Shown piece by piece: positions 12,300-25,015 of a DNA stretch of 64,000 nucleotides; position 1 is the first letter of the stretch; the number at the start of each line of letters is the position of its first letter. The DNA is taken from contig NC_073353.2 in NCBI RefSeq assembly GCF_027580225.2, positions 38,556,001 through 38,620,000 of the forward strand. The letters run 5' to 3'. The notes beneath the pieces were generated by a model. It was not told the origin of the DNA. It made no database searches and was given only the letters and a program-made list of their open reading frames with translations. The DNA is from Misgurnus anguillicaudatus (Eukaryota > Chordata > Actinopteri > Cypriniformes > Cobitidae). Both the position numbers and the translations under genes were made by a program.

Positions 12300-14693
12300 G
12301 AGGACACAAGCCTTTCCGTATACTGTTAACACACAGGTGTTTTAACATGTTAACTGCGGAATCACATTTAGTAGGAATTACAATTTCACTTCAGATCAAA
12401 TTATAACACGTGTGACACAAATTTGACAAAATTATTAACAAACCTCTTTAGGAGATGTGACTTCACTTCCTGAAACGACAGGCTCATGGACGAGCTGGAA
12501 GACAGAAAAAAAACAGAAATGAGCTATAATTTGACTTAGCGGTAGACTATAAGTTTACAACATTTGTGTGTGTTTACTCATGGTTTATGAGGACACATGT
12601 GACTTTTGTACGTGACTTAGCGGTAGACTTTTCCTTTACAACTCTTGTGTGTGTTTACTCATGGTTTATGAAGACACATTTGACTATTGTACGTGACTCA
12701 GCAGTAGACTATAAGTTTACAACACTTCTGTGTGTTTACTCATGGTTTATGAGGACATATGTGACTTTTGTACGTGACTTAGCGGTAGACTTTTCCTTTA
12801 CAACACTTGTGTGTGTTTACTCATGGTTTATGAGGACACATGTGACTATTGTACGTGACTCAGCAGTAGACTATAACTTTACAACACTTGTGTTTGTTTA
12901 CTCATGGTTTATGAGGACACATGTGACTATTGTACTTGACTCAGCAGTAGACTATAACTTTACAACACTTGTGTTTGTTTACTCATGGTTTATGAGGACA
13001 CATTTGACTATTGTACATGACTCAGCAGTAGACTATAAGTTTACAACACTTCTGTGTGTTTACTCATGGTTTATGAGGACACATTTGACTATTGTACATG
13101 AATCAGCGGTAGACTTTTCCTTTACAACACTTGTGTGTGTTTACTCATGGTTTATGAGGACACATGTGACTATTGTACGTGACTCAGCAGTAGACTATAA
13201 CTTTACAACACTTGTGTTTGTTTACTCATGGTTTATGAGGACACATGTGACTATTGTACTTGACTCAGCAGTAGACTATAACTTTACAACACTTGTGTTT
13301 GTTTACTCATGGTTTATGAGGACACATTTGACTATTGTACATGACTCAGCAGTAGACTATAAGTTTACAACACTTCTGTGTGTTTACTCATGGTTTATGA
13401 GGACACATTTGACTATTGTACATGAATCAGTGGTAGACTTTACCTTTACAACTCTTGTGTATGTTTACTCATGGTTTATGAGGACACATGTGACTATTGT
13501 ACGTGACTCAGCGGTAGACTATAACTTTACAAGACTTGTGTTTGTTTACTCATGGTTTATGAGGACACATTTGACTATTGTACATGACTCAGCAGTAGAC
13601 TATAAGTTTACAACACTTCTGTGTGTTTACTCATGGTTTATGAGGACACATGTGACTATTGTACTTGACTCAGCAGTAGACTATAACTTTACAAGACTTG
13701 TGTGTGTTTACTCATGGTTTATGAGGACACATTTGACTATTGTACATGAATCAGCGGTAGACTTTACCTTTACAACTCTTGTGTATGTTTACTCATGGTT
13801 TATGAGGACACATGTGACTATTGTACGTGACTCAGCGGTAGACTATAACTTTACAAGACTTGTGTGTGTTTACTCATGGTTTATGAGGACACATGTGACT
13901 ATTGTACATGACTCAGCGGTAGACTTTTCCTTTACAACACTTGTGTGTGTTTACTCATGGTTTATGAGGACACATGTGACTATTGTATGCGACTCAGCAG
14001 TAGACTTTACCTTTACAACTCTTGTGTGTGTTTACTCATGGTTTATGAGGACACATGTGACTATTGTATGCGACTCAGCAGTAGACTTTACCTTTACAAC
14101 ACTTGTGTGTGTTTACTCATGGTTTATGAGGACACATGTGACTTTTGTACGTGACTTAGCGGTAGACTTTTCCTTTACAACACTTGTGTGTGTTTACTCA
14201 TGGTTTATGAGGACACATGTGACTATTGTACTTGACTCAGCAGTAGACTTTAACTTTACAACACTTGTGTGTGTTTACTCATGGTTTATGAGGACACATG
14301 TGACTATTGTACGTGATCAAATTATAACACATGTGACACAAATTTGACAAAATTATTAACAAACCTCTTTGGGGGATGTGACTTCACTGACTGAAACGAC
14401 AGGCTCATGGACAAGCTGCAAGACAGAAAAAAAGAGAAATGAGCTATAATGTGACTCAGCAGTAGACTTTACCTTTACAACACTTGTGTGTGTTTACTCA
14501 TGGTTTATGAGGACACATGTGACTATTCTACGTGACTCAGCGGTAGACTTTAACTTTACAACACTTGTGTGTGTTTACTCATGGTTTATGAGGACACATG
14601 TGACTATTGTACTTGACTCAGCAGTAGACTTTAACTTTACAACACTTGTGTGTGTTTACTCATGGTTTATGAGGACACATGTGACTATTGTAC
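12300..14693. repeat. Higher-order repeat, copy A
   Basis: The segment from a spacer cassette through about 23 monomers and a short spacer is repeated 2,417 bp downstream (14717-17110). Recurring landmarks such as the cassette start (12301 versus 14718) and stop-free frames (12566-14347 versus 14983-16764) keep the same offset. The translated monomers look identical until the second-last monomer before the short cassette. Confidence 0.85.
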
Positions 14694-14716
14694 GTGTGTG
14701 TTTACTCATGGTTTAT

Positions 14717-17110
14717 GAGGACACAAGCCTTTCCGTATACTGTTAACACACAGGTGTTTTAACATGTTAACTGCGGAATCACATTTAGTAGGAATTACAA
14801 TTTCACTTCAGATCAAATTATAACACGTGTGACACAAATTTGACAAAATTATTAACAAACCTCTTTAGGAGATGTGACTTCACTTCCTGAAACGACAGGC
14901 TCATGGACGAGCTGGAAGACAGAAAAAAAACAGAAATGAGCTATAATTTGACTTAGCGGTAGACTATAAGTTTACAACATTTGTGTGTGTTTACTCATGG
15001 TTTATGAGGACACATGTGACTTTTGTACGTGACTTAGCGGTAGACTTTTCCTTTACAACTCTTGTGTGTGTTTACTCATGGTTTATGAAGACACATTTGA
15101 CTATTGTACGTGACTCAGCAGTAGACTATAAGTTTACAACACTTCTGTGTGTTTACTCATGGTTTATGAGGACATATGTGACTTTTGTACGTGACTTAGC
15201 GGTAGACTTTTCCTTTACAACACTTGTGTGTGTTTACTCATGGTTTATGAGGACACATGTGACTATTGTACGTGACTCAGCAGTAGACTATAACTTTACA
15301 ACACTTGTGTTTGTTTACTCATGGTTTATGAGGACACATGTGACTATTGTACTTGACTCAGCAGTAGACTATAACTTTACAACACTTGTGTTTGTTTACT
15401 CATGGTTTATGAGGACACATTTGACTATTGTACATGACTCAGCAGTAGACTATAAGTTTACAACACTTCTGTGTGTTTACTCATGGTTTATGAGGACACA
15501 TTTGACTATTGTACATGAATCAGCGGTAGACTTTTCCTTTACAACACTTGTGTGTGTTTACTCATGGTTTATGAGGACACATGTGACTATTGTACGTGAC
15601 TCAGCAGTAGACTATAACTTTACAACACTTGTGTTTGTTTACTCATGGTTTATGAGGACACATGTGACTATTGTACTTGACTCAGCAGTAGACTATAACT
15701 TTACAACACTTGTGTTTGTTTACTCATGGTTTATGAGGACACATTTGACTATTGTACATGACTCAGCAGTAGACTATAAGTTTACAACACTTCTGTGTGT
15801 TTACTCATGGTTTATGAGGACACATTTGACTATTGTACATGAATCAGTGGTAGACTTTACCTTTACAACTCTTGTGTATGTTTACTCATGGTTTATGAGG
15901 ACACATGTGACTATTGTACGTGACTCAGCGGTAGACTATAACTTTACAAGACTTGTGTTTGTTTACTCATGGTTTATGAGGACACATTTGACTATTGTAC
16001 ATGACTCAGCAGTAGACTATAAGTTTACAACACTTCTGTGTGTTTACTCATGGTTTATGAGGACACATGTGACTATTGTACTTGACTCAGCAGTAGACTA
16101 TAACTTTACAAGACTTGTGTGTGTTTACTCATGGTTTATGAGGACACATTTGACTATTGTACATGAATCAGCGGTAGACTTTACCTTTACAACTCTTGTG
16201 TATGTTTACTCATGGTTTATGAGGACACATGTGACTATTGTACGTGACTCAGCGGTAGACTATAACTTTACAAGACTTGTGTGTGTTTACTCATGGTTTA
16301 TGAGGACACATGTGACTATTGTACATGACTCAGCGGTAGACTTTTCCTTTACAACACTTGTGTGTGTTTACTCATGGTTTATGAGGACACATGTGACTAT
16401 TGTATGCGACTCAGCAGTAGACTTTACCTTTACAACTCTTGTGTGTGTTTACTCATGGTTTATGAGGACACATGTGACTATTGTATGCGACTCAGCAGTA
16501 GACTTTACCTTTACAACACTTGTGTGTGTTTACTCATGGTTTATGAGGACACATGTGACTTTTGTACGTGACTTAGCGGTAGACTTTTCCTTTACAACAC
16601 TTGTGTATGTTTACTCATGGTTTATGAGGACACATGTGACTATTGTACGTGACTCAGCAGTAGACTATAAGTTTACAACACTTCTGTGTGTTTACTCATG
16701 GTTTATGAGGACACATGTGACTATTGTACGTGATCAAATTATAACACATGTGACACAAATTTGACAAAATTATTAACAAACCTCTTTGGGGGATGTGACT
16801 TCACTGACTGAAACGACAGGCTCATGGACAAGCTGCAAGACAGAAAAAAAGAGAAATGAGCTATAATGTGACTCAGCAGTAGACTTTACCTTTACAACAC
16901 TTGTGTGTGTTTACTCATGGTTTATGAGGACACATGTGACTATTCTACGTGACTCAGCAGTAGACTTTAACTTTACAACACTTGTGTGTGTTTACTCATG
17001 GTTTATGAGGACACATGTGACTATTGTACTTGACTCAGCAGTAGACTTTAACTTTACAACACTTGTGTGTGTTTACTCATGGTTTATGAGGACACATGTG
17101 ACTATTGTAC
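14717..17110. repeat. Higher-order repeat, copy B
   Basis: This is the second copy of the 2,417-bp unit. It differs from copy A mainly near 16600-16685, where a monomer of another variant class replaces the copy A monomer at 14187-14268. Beyond 17110 it joins a different spacer arrangement. Confidence 0.85.
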
Positions 17111-18361
17111 GTGATCAAATTATAACACGTGTGACACAAATTTGACAAAATTATTAACAAACCTCTTTGGGGGATGTGACTTCACTTCCTGAAACGACAG
17201 GCTCATGGACAAGCTGCAAGACAGAAAAAAAGAGAAATGAGCTATAATGTGACTCAGCAGTAGACTTTACCTTTACAACACTTGTGTGTGTTTACTCATG
17301 GTTTATGAGGACACATGTGACTATTGTACGTGACTCAGCAGTAGACTTTAACTTTAAAACACTTGTGTGTGTTTACTCATGGTTTATGAGGACACATGTG
17401 ACTATTGTACTTGACTCAGCAGTAGACTTTAACTTTACAACACTTGTGTGTGTTTACTCATGGTTTATGAGGACACATGTGACTATTGTACTTCACTCAG
17501 CAGTAGACTTTAACTTTACAACACTTGTGTGTGTTTACTCATGGTTTATGGGGACACATGTGACTATTGTACTTAACTCAGCAGTAGACTATAACTTTAC
17601 AACACTTGTGTGTGTTTACTCATGGTTTATGAGGACACATGTGACTATTGTGCTTCACTCAGCAGTAGACTTTAACTTTACAACACTTGTGTGTGTTTAC
17701 TCATGGTTTATGGGGACACATGTGACTATTGTACTTAACTCAGCAGTAGACTATAACTTTACAACACTTGTGTGTGTTTACTCATGGTTTATGAGGACAC
17801 ATGTGACTATTGTACGTGACTCAGCAGTAGACTATAACTTTACAACACTTGTGTGTGTTTACTCATGGTTTATGAGGACACATGTGACTATTGTACTTAA
17901 CTCAGCAGTAGACTATAACTTTACAACACTTGTGTGTGTTTACTCATGGTTTATGAGGACACATGTGACTATTGTACGTGACTCAGCAGTAGACTATAAC
18001 TTTACAACACTTGTGTGTGTTTACTCATGGTTTATGAGGACACATGTGACTATTGTGCTTCACTCAGCAGTAGACTTTAACTTTACAACACTTGTGTGTG
18101 TTTACTCATGGTTTATGAGGACACATGTGACTATTGTACTTAACTCAGCAGTAGACTATAACTTTACAACACTTGTGTTTGTTTACTCATGGTTTATGAG
18201 GACACATGTGACTATTGTACTTGACTCAGCAGTAGACTGTAACTTTACAACACTTGTGTGTGTTTACTCATGGTTTATGAGGACACATGTGACTATTGTA
18301 CTTGACTCAGCAGTAGACCTTAACTTTACAACACTTGTGTGTGTTTACTCATGGTTTATGA

Positions 18362-19003
18362 CAGTGGTCTTCACTATTTTTTTCATGAGAGCCACACTGA
18401 CAGGTCAGGGTCAATAGGAGAGCCGCCTTTACCACAAAGTATCAAAAGTTACATCCAGTCATAAAAAGCATATCTGCTTATCAATCTGTCAATCTGTTGC
18501 AATGTAATAAATACAAGGGAAAACCATTCTTTATCATTAACAGTCAAATTTATAACTGAGACAATATGATTTCCTTTAATGACAAAAACAGGATTTTAAA
18601 TAATGCTAAGCATTCTTATAATATGCTTATGCAGTGCCCCCCAAACCACCAGGGGGCCACCTTTCTCATTATTTCATGCGGCGCTGCACAGAACGGTTGG
18701 CGAGTGACTATTACTGTGCGCGAGAGCAACTCGAAAGCATAACAAGCAGTCTTATCTCACGGTACTTTGATGTCATATGACGATCGCTCTGTGCAAGCGC
18801 TGCATGCGGTTGAACACGCTTCTCGACGTGCATCTTGATCTAATAGGTATGGTTTTCTAACAAAGTTAGCGTCCGGAGCAGAAAAGACAGAAAAAGCGCA
18901 TGCCTGCATGATCATATCACTGTATTATTTACTGCCATGCGAGCCACAAATTAAAGCTTGCCGAGCAGCATGCGGCTCGCGAGCCGCGCAATGAAGAACA
19001 CTG
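18362..19003. mobile_element. 642-bp hAT element in the array
   Basis: The ends CAGTGGTCTTCA and TGAAGAACACTG match in inverse. The 8-bp duplication GTTTATGA (18354-18361, 19004-19011) is taken directly from the monomer. No transposase is present. The interior (about 18660-18790) resembles parts of the hAT-like copies at 170-1925 and near 51.4 kb. Confidence 0.92.
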
Positions 19004-19743
19004 GTTTATGAGGACACATGTGACTATTGTACGTGTGTGTTTACTCATGGTTTATGAGGACACATGTGACTATTGTGCTTCACTCAGCAGTAGACTTTAA
19101 CTTTACAACACTTGTGTGTGTTAACTCATGGTTTATGAGGACACATGTGACTATTGTACGTGTGTGTTTACTCATGGTTTATGAGGACACAAGCCTTTCC
19201 GTATACTGTTAACACACAGGTGTTTTAACATGTTAACTGCGGAATCACATTTAGTAGGAATTACAATTTCACTTCAGATCAAATTATAACACGTGTGACA
19301 CAAATTTGACAAAATTATTAACAAACCTCTTTAGGAGATGTGACTTCACTTCCTGAAACGACAGGCTCATGGACGAGCTGGAAGACAGAAAAAAAACAGA
19401 AATGAGCTATAATTTGACTTAGCGGTAGACTACAACTTTACAACATTTGTGTGTGTTTACTCATGGTTTATGAGGACACATGTGACTTTTGTACGTGACT
19501 TAGCGGTAGACTTTTCCTTTACAACACTTGTGTGTGTTTACTCATGGTTTATGAGGACACATTTGACTATTGTACGTGACTCAGCAGTAGACTATAAGTT
19601 TACAACACTTCTGTGTGTTTACTCATGGTTTATGAGGACACATGTGACTTTTGTACGTGACTTAGCGGTAGACTTTTCCTTTACAACACTTGTGTGTGTT
19701 TACTCATGGTTTATGAGGACACATGTGACTATTGTACGTGTGT

Positions 19744-21646
19744 TAGGCTTGGGCGGTATCCAAATTTTGATACCATCAAACCGCCTCCCTATTTTACCCC
19801 GGTATACGGTATTACCTTGAATAATTATAAAATTATGACGTAAGGCTCAGACAGAGTCACCATAATGTTGGCTTGTGCCTAAACCCTTCAGAAACTGAAT
19901 ACCAAACACTAATACTGAAAAAAATAGCAAAATAACATGCACAACAATGTTAACAACTTTTATTAGCAACAACTAGCAGTTTATAAAAAGTTAAATACAA
20001 AGGTCAAACAGAATTAACCAGTTGCTGGTTAAAAAGTGATCTCTTAATTAGGCTATAGACTAAACGCTACTACAGTTAGCCATCTCATTCCAATTTCCAG
20101 GATCTTTTTGTGTGAAGTGAACAAATCCCTCACACTCAATTTTTCATAACTCGCCTTTTTGTACTTATAAACCAATAAAAACATTTGGCGCAAGGTCAGG
20201 GCGTTTGGTTTTGTGCACTCACATTGCATCAAGCTAAAATGTTATCAAAGCAAGACTTGAAGAAAATTGCTCAACATTTAAACCTATTTGCTGCACATTC
20301 CACCATATTTTAATGAAATAAAGAAATTCATCCTTCTGTTAACTTATATTTCTGCATATTCCAGCATATAAAATAAAAATATTTTTTGTAAAATCCAGCA
20401 ATAAAATAATTAAAACGAAAGTCTTTCCTGGTTGTATTCCAAATTATTAACATTTACGTCTTTTAACAGTAAAGTGCAGATTAAGTTTTGTTTTTGTAAA
20501 TCATTAGACATTTTTTACCACTTAATTAGGTTTTGTTTTGTAGAAAGCCTTTCTTTAAAGTGAATTTCGTTTTGTATAAATTGTGTCTTAATTTTAATAA
20601 ATTTTTCATCAACCAATTGCATGTATTTAATAAATAAAAAGCAAATATAGTAGAGAATATAATAACCGTGACATGGAGGCACCGGCACGGCATTGTTCGC
20701 TTGCATTGCATTGTTAACTAGAAGGCACGGATCTCACCATAAATTAATGAAACTCATACATTAGCATTAAATATCTTTGCTGCATTCTTTCTAAAACAGA
20801 CAAGGGCTTTCTCGCGGCTCGCATCAGCAGAGCATTGCATCGTCCATGTTTCACTTAACAGAAGTTGACACTTGTCTTTTTGAAAATTAAAAAAGTAATT
20901 ATAATTATACAAAAGAGTTTGTATAGACGTTATTAGAAGGCACAGAGTGAGTTAGACCTGCCTAGTTGGCGGTGCGTCTTTTATGCATTCTGAAGGTGCC
21001 TGTTTTATCCATCGTGTTGCAGTCTATTAGGCAACATTCCGCATAAGATGCTTAGATTTGGAAATAGATTACATCTACATTTCAGTGCTAACTGATAAGG
21101 TGATGATGATCATCATCTTTCTTTATTATTTTTAGCACTACCTCAAACTTAAGCGGCTTCTCTTCGGAGCTGTCATTTTCTTAAATAAGCCGCGGCAATG
21201 TTTCAAATGAGCTTCTAATGAGACAAACGCCTTTATTTTCCACGCGATCACCTTACTCAAACCATTTTGAAACTAAGGAGTCATTTGTCCTCCGATTGCA
21301 TAAGCAGCATACAAGCTCGTCGGCGACGCGTTTGCGGGAATGATGTTTCGGATGAGCCGGAGGCAGAGCAGCAGAGAGATGCGACAGAGTTGCAAAATTG
21401 CAGGCGCGGCTTGAAATAGCTGTTACTTCAAACAGCTTAAAATATTTTAAACTATTTGGTTAATGGCTCGATGGTAGGTAAAGAAAATTTTTAGATTTCG
21501 CCATCCCTAATTTAATATTTAATCCTTGTCTGCTATATAAGTTCATTGTTTTTTTTTAAATGCCGGTATGGCGGTATAGAAACTGATACCTTTGCTATTT
21601 TTAGATCCCGCGGTATACCATATTACCGTATTACCGCCCAAGCCTA
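19744..21646. mobile_element. 1.9-kb hAT element in the array
   Basis: The ends TAGGCTTGGGCGGTAT and TACCGCCCAAGCCTA are inverse. A perfect 8-bp duplication ACGTGTGT lies at 19736-19743 and 21647-21654. No long transposase frame is seen. A shorter relative with TAGGCTTGGGCCGGTAT ends lies in a tbl1x intron (32108-32413). Confidence 0.9.
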
Positions 21647-21873
21647 ACGTGTGTGTTTACTCATGGTTTATGAGGACACATTTGACTATTGTACTTGACT
21701 CAGCAGTAGACTATAAGTTTACAACACTTCTGTGTGTTTACTCATGGTTTATGAGGACACATGTGACTATTGTACTTGACTCAGCAGTAGACTATAACTT
21801 TACAACACTTGTGTTTGTTTACTCATGGTTTATGAGGACACATTTGACTATTGTACATGACTCAGCAGTAGAC

Positions 21874-22992
21874 TAGAGGTCGACCGATTTATCGGCCGGC
21901 CGATTAATTGGCCGATTTTTTGGCATATTTTAAAAAATCGGCTTTGGCCGATTTTGCTGCAAAATTAGGCCGATTAATAGGCAGGCGCATCTGCGGGCAC
22001 CTAAGCGCTGTTGTAGAACTCGTGACGCTGCCTCTTGCTGCAAGCAGATCGCTCTCGTCTCGTGTGTGTGCAGCCATGCCTTGTTCACAAACAGCTTTAC
22101 TAAATGATGGCGGATCGCGCGAATTAAGCAGCCAGTACAACAGCGCGACGGGCTTATGTCTCGCGGTGCACTGTCCGTGCAGAGATTAGACTCATTTCAT
22201 GTGATTAATGAGTGATGATGAGTTTTGTTTGCGTGACAGAGAGAGAAGAGCCGCGCGTGCACGCTTTCTGTCTCCCTGCTTTTATTACTCAAAACAAAAC
22301 TGACTCGATGGCGAAAGGTCGGAAGACCAAATCATATCCACAAAGTAAATGTTTTTCGTGTTGTTACAGTAAGACTTTGTTTACAGTTTTGCGCTGCTCA
22401 GCCTGGATTAGAACACAGCGCGTCCGATTCGCGAACTGACTCCTTTGAACGGATTCGTTTGAATGAACGGTTGAAACAACAGATCTGTCCCAACACTAAA
22501 CTCACAAGACGTCACTGTCAGCACAATCAGTCACTTATAGCGTCTCAGAAATGAGAATGTAAATGTGTTTAGAAAGATTTGCCCTAAATAACACTCTCAA
22601 CTAAAAACCATAGACATTTACTATGTTAACTTTATGATGAATAAATATTTTATCAGGTCTACCAAATAAGGATTTTATCCTACAAAGCAATAAAAGCCAT
22701 GGTAAAAAACTGATCAAAGATTATGACAGCAGAGTGTCAGGTAATATCTGTGTCTGATAAATGCATGGTGCAAAGGAGATTGTAAAACTCTTCAGAAAGA
22801 CCAGTCATATATTTTTAAATACTTTGATTTAAATAGTGAAATTTTTGCATTTAAAAATATCTGCTAATAATGATGAGAACATTTTGATTATTATGTACAT
22901 ATAGAAAATCGGCCAAACATATCGGCCATCGGCTGCCCTGATTTCTAAAAAATCGGCATCGGCCAGAGAAAAAGCATATCGGTCGACCTCTA
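21874..22992. mobile_element. 1.1-kb hAT element in the array
   Basis: The ends TAGAGGTCGACCGAT and ATCGGTCGACCTCTA are inverse. The perfect 8-bp duplication CAGTAGAC (21866-21873, 22993-23000) is monomer sequence. Many ATCGGC repeats lie inside near both ends. Open frames of 75-93 codons near 21908-22439 show no transposase motif that I recognise. Confidence 0.92.
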
Positions 22993-23105
22993 CAGTAGAC
23001 TATAAGTTTACAACACTTCTGTGTGTTTACTCATGGTTTATGAGGACACATGTGACTATTGTACTTGACTCAGCAGTACTCAACGAAGTAAGAGAGATTT
23101 ATGGG

Positions 23106-23347
23106 TAGGGCTGGGTATTGGCAAGGGCCTCCCGATACAATACGTATCATGATACATGGGTCATGATACGATACGTATCACGATACAATACAATACGTTG
23201 CATGTTGCGATACATTGCAATACTTTTTCAAGCTGAACAGCTCTTTGAAAGCTGCAGGTATTTTTAAATTTTCTGCCATTTTCTCACTCCCTCTAACTTC
23301 TGAGACATCACGATAGTTAGCTGTATCGATATTTTTGCACAGCCCTA
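23106..23347. mobile_element. 242-bp hAT MITE at the array edge
   Basis: The ends TAGGGCTGGGTAT and GCACAGCCCTA are flanked by TTTATGGG and TTTATGGC, an 8-bp duplication with one mismatch. The interior is repeats of ATACGTATC-type sequence. Confidence 0.8.
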
Positions 23348-23381
23348 TTTATGGCCAACACACACACAAAGAAAAACTTAC

Positions 23382-23495
23382 CTTTGATGGGATTAATATA
23401 TTTTCTGGTTATGTTGTCTTTGTCCTTGCCCTTTTGTTTATGGATTTCTGCATCTTTCAGAGGATTTGGTCTTCTTCTCCGATGACTCCGAATCA
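23382..23495 (-). CDS. Candidate exon 2 of an unidentified gene
   Basis: On the minus strand a 114-bp block lies between an acceptor (TTTTCTAG before 23495) and a consensus donor (AAAG/GTAAGT after 23382). One of its three frames is open throughout. That frame becomes a start when the block is joined to the upstream candidate exon, because its first bases TG complete an A to give ATG. The peptide begins MIRSHRRRRP and continues through KDAEIHKQKGKDKDN to a phase-1 end, 38 codons. It is very basic and I recognise no family. Any further exons would lie to the left, which would put the 15-kb satellite in an intron. Evidence is splice signals and frame only. Confidence 0.45.
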
Positions 23496-23744
23496 CTAGA
23501 AAATATCATGTCAAGTAAATCTTTACAGATAAACAGTATAATTTTAATAAAGTGCTTAAGTTGAGAGAATTTGGTAATGCTTTGTTTCAAAATGGCTGCT
23601 TTTTCATATTCATAGTTACTAATATAAAAGATTTCATCATTAGCTATAAGTTATTCTAACTGAAATTGACACTGCATATATTTATTTAGTTGAATCAGTG
23701 TTTGTGAATTCACAATAGCATTATGCATTATTATAATTTTTAAT

Positions 23745-25015
23745 TAGGGCTGCAATAAACTATTATTTTGATAATCGAATAATCTATCGATTATTAGACC
23801 ATCAACTGATCATCGATAATTTTGATGACTAATCAGTGCGTTTTGAACTATTATTCAGCTTTTTTAATCAGTTAAAGTTACGTTTTACATATTCTTACTA
23901 ATAATAAATGAAAAAGAAAATCACTTCAGCATATGAAATAGTTGTTTTAATGAATTTTGGGCAGGTCATTCTCTTAAGTTTTCAGATTTGTGTCTAGATC
24001 AAATTATACACAAATGCTTTCTAAGCATTGTTTAAATATATTTAAAAATTAAAATAAACAAAAACTGAGCAGCATTACAGACAAAATATTTTTTAACCCA
24101 AACATCTCTTGTCAGCAGTATTTAGAACCTATTTTCTAAAACAGACTATAGTATCTAAAAGAGTTACTACAATAACACTATTTATTATCACTATCCAAAC
24201 TCCTAGGCTCGATAAAGGCTTTAATCTTTCAAAAATAAATCATCACATTACTGTAATTATATTGGTAACATTTTATAATAAGGATCCATAAATCATGAAC
24301 TGATGTAAATGAATTCTCACTGAAATATGAAGTAATGCTGAGCATGTACTAGTTATAAACTAATAATGAGTCATCATTAACTATAACATAACTCAACACA
24401 TAAATTCATTGTTTATTAATTCATTAACTAACAACTAAAAAACATGTTATGTTGTACTTAATGACGAATCCTTATTAATTTATAATTAGTACATGCATTA
24501 CTCAGCATTAGTTCAGGCTGAAGTAAAAATAAGTTCATTATGATTCATGGACCCTCATTATAAAGTGTAACCATTATATTATTAATGTTATTATTATTAT
24601 AGGTAGTACTGCATTCTCATTTATCTAATAAAGAGATTTAGGGTATTACCTCCCACCTAAGTGCTCCAACATGCACCATGTGCTCCCGTGAAAGGCAATA
24701 TCTGTCTTTTATGTATTACACACGACAGCATTATTGGTTTTTAAGTGTTGTAAAACTTTCATTTGCACTTCGCCATAACCTGCGCTGTGTTTTTTCATCT
24801 ATCTTCTTCTATCGCAGATTTGTTAGGGCTGCATTACACTCTAGCGCTACAGCGTCGTAGCGGTCAAATCACGATATTACATGCATTTATATTTGTTTAA
24901 GTCTAAATGAGATGAAAACGACCACTCGACAACAAAGATATGTGTCGACAATTTTATTTATTGTCGGCGTTGTAGACTAATCGTTTCATGGTTTTAACAT
25001 GTAATGCAGCCTTGG
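23745..25015. mobile_element. Transposon-derived block, hAT-like fragments
   Basis: It begins TAGGGCTGCAATAAAC with ATAATCGAT-type repeats typical of a hAT family. It also has a TAGGGCTGCATTACA / TGTAATGCAGCC inverted pair (24827-25012) and contains the MITE at 24263-24573. Exact boundaries could not be fixed. Confidence 0.45.
24263..24573. mobile_element. MITE with TGGTAAC ends
   Basis: The ends TGGTAACATTTTATAATAAG and CATTATAAAGTGTAACCA are inverse. A 6-bp flank TTATAT lies on both sides (24257-24262, 24574-24579). It is the same end type as the element at 4100-6240. Confidence 0.7.

Larger units (their letters stand above)
8004..23079. repeat. 81-bp satellite-like tandem array with spacer cassettes
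   Basis: The monomer is 81 bp. Its conserved core reads TTTACTCATGGTTTATGAGG, followed by ACACATGTGACTATTGTAC, TTGACTCAGCAGTAGAC and TATAACTTTACAACACTTG. After subtracting inserts I estimate on the order of 100 copies. Monomer variants fall in recurring sets (for example CATTTGAC for CATGTGAC, TTTTCC for TATAAC), giving higher-order structure. The array is divided by 11 copies of a non-monomer cassette and by at least four transposons, with a fifth at its edge. Because 81 is a multiple of three and the monomer lacks stops in one frame, open frames up to 593 codons run through it. I do not call these genes, since changes between monomers are mostly amino-acid altering. Confidence 0.95.

Noticed and set aside
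8004..23079. CRISPR-like array
   Set aside because: The repeats are directly tandem 81-bp monomers without unique spacers, in a spliced vertebrate gene context.
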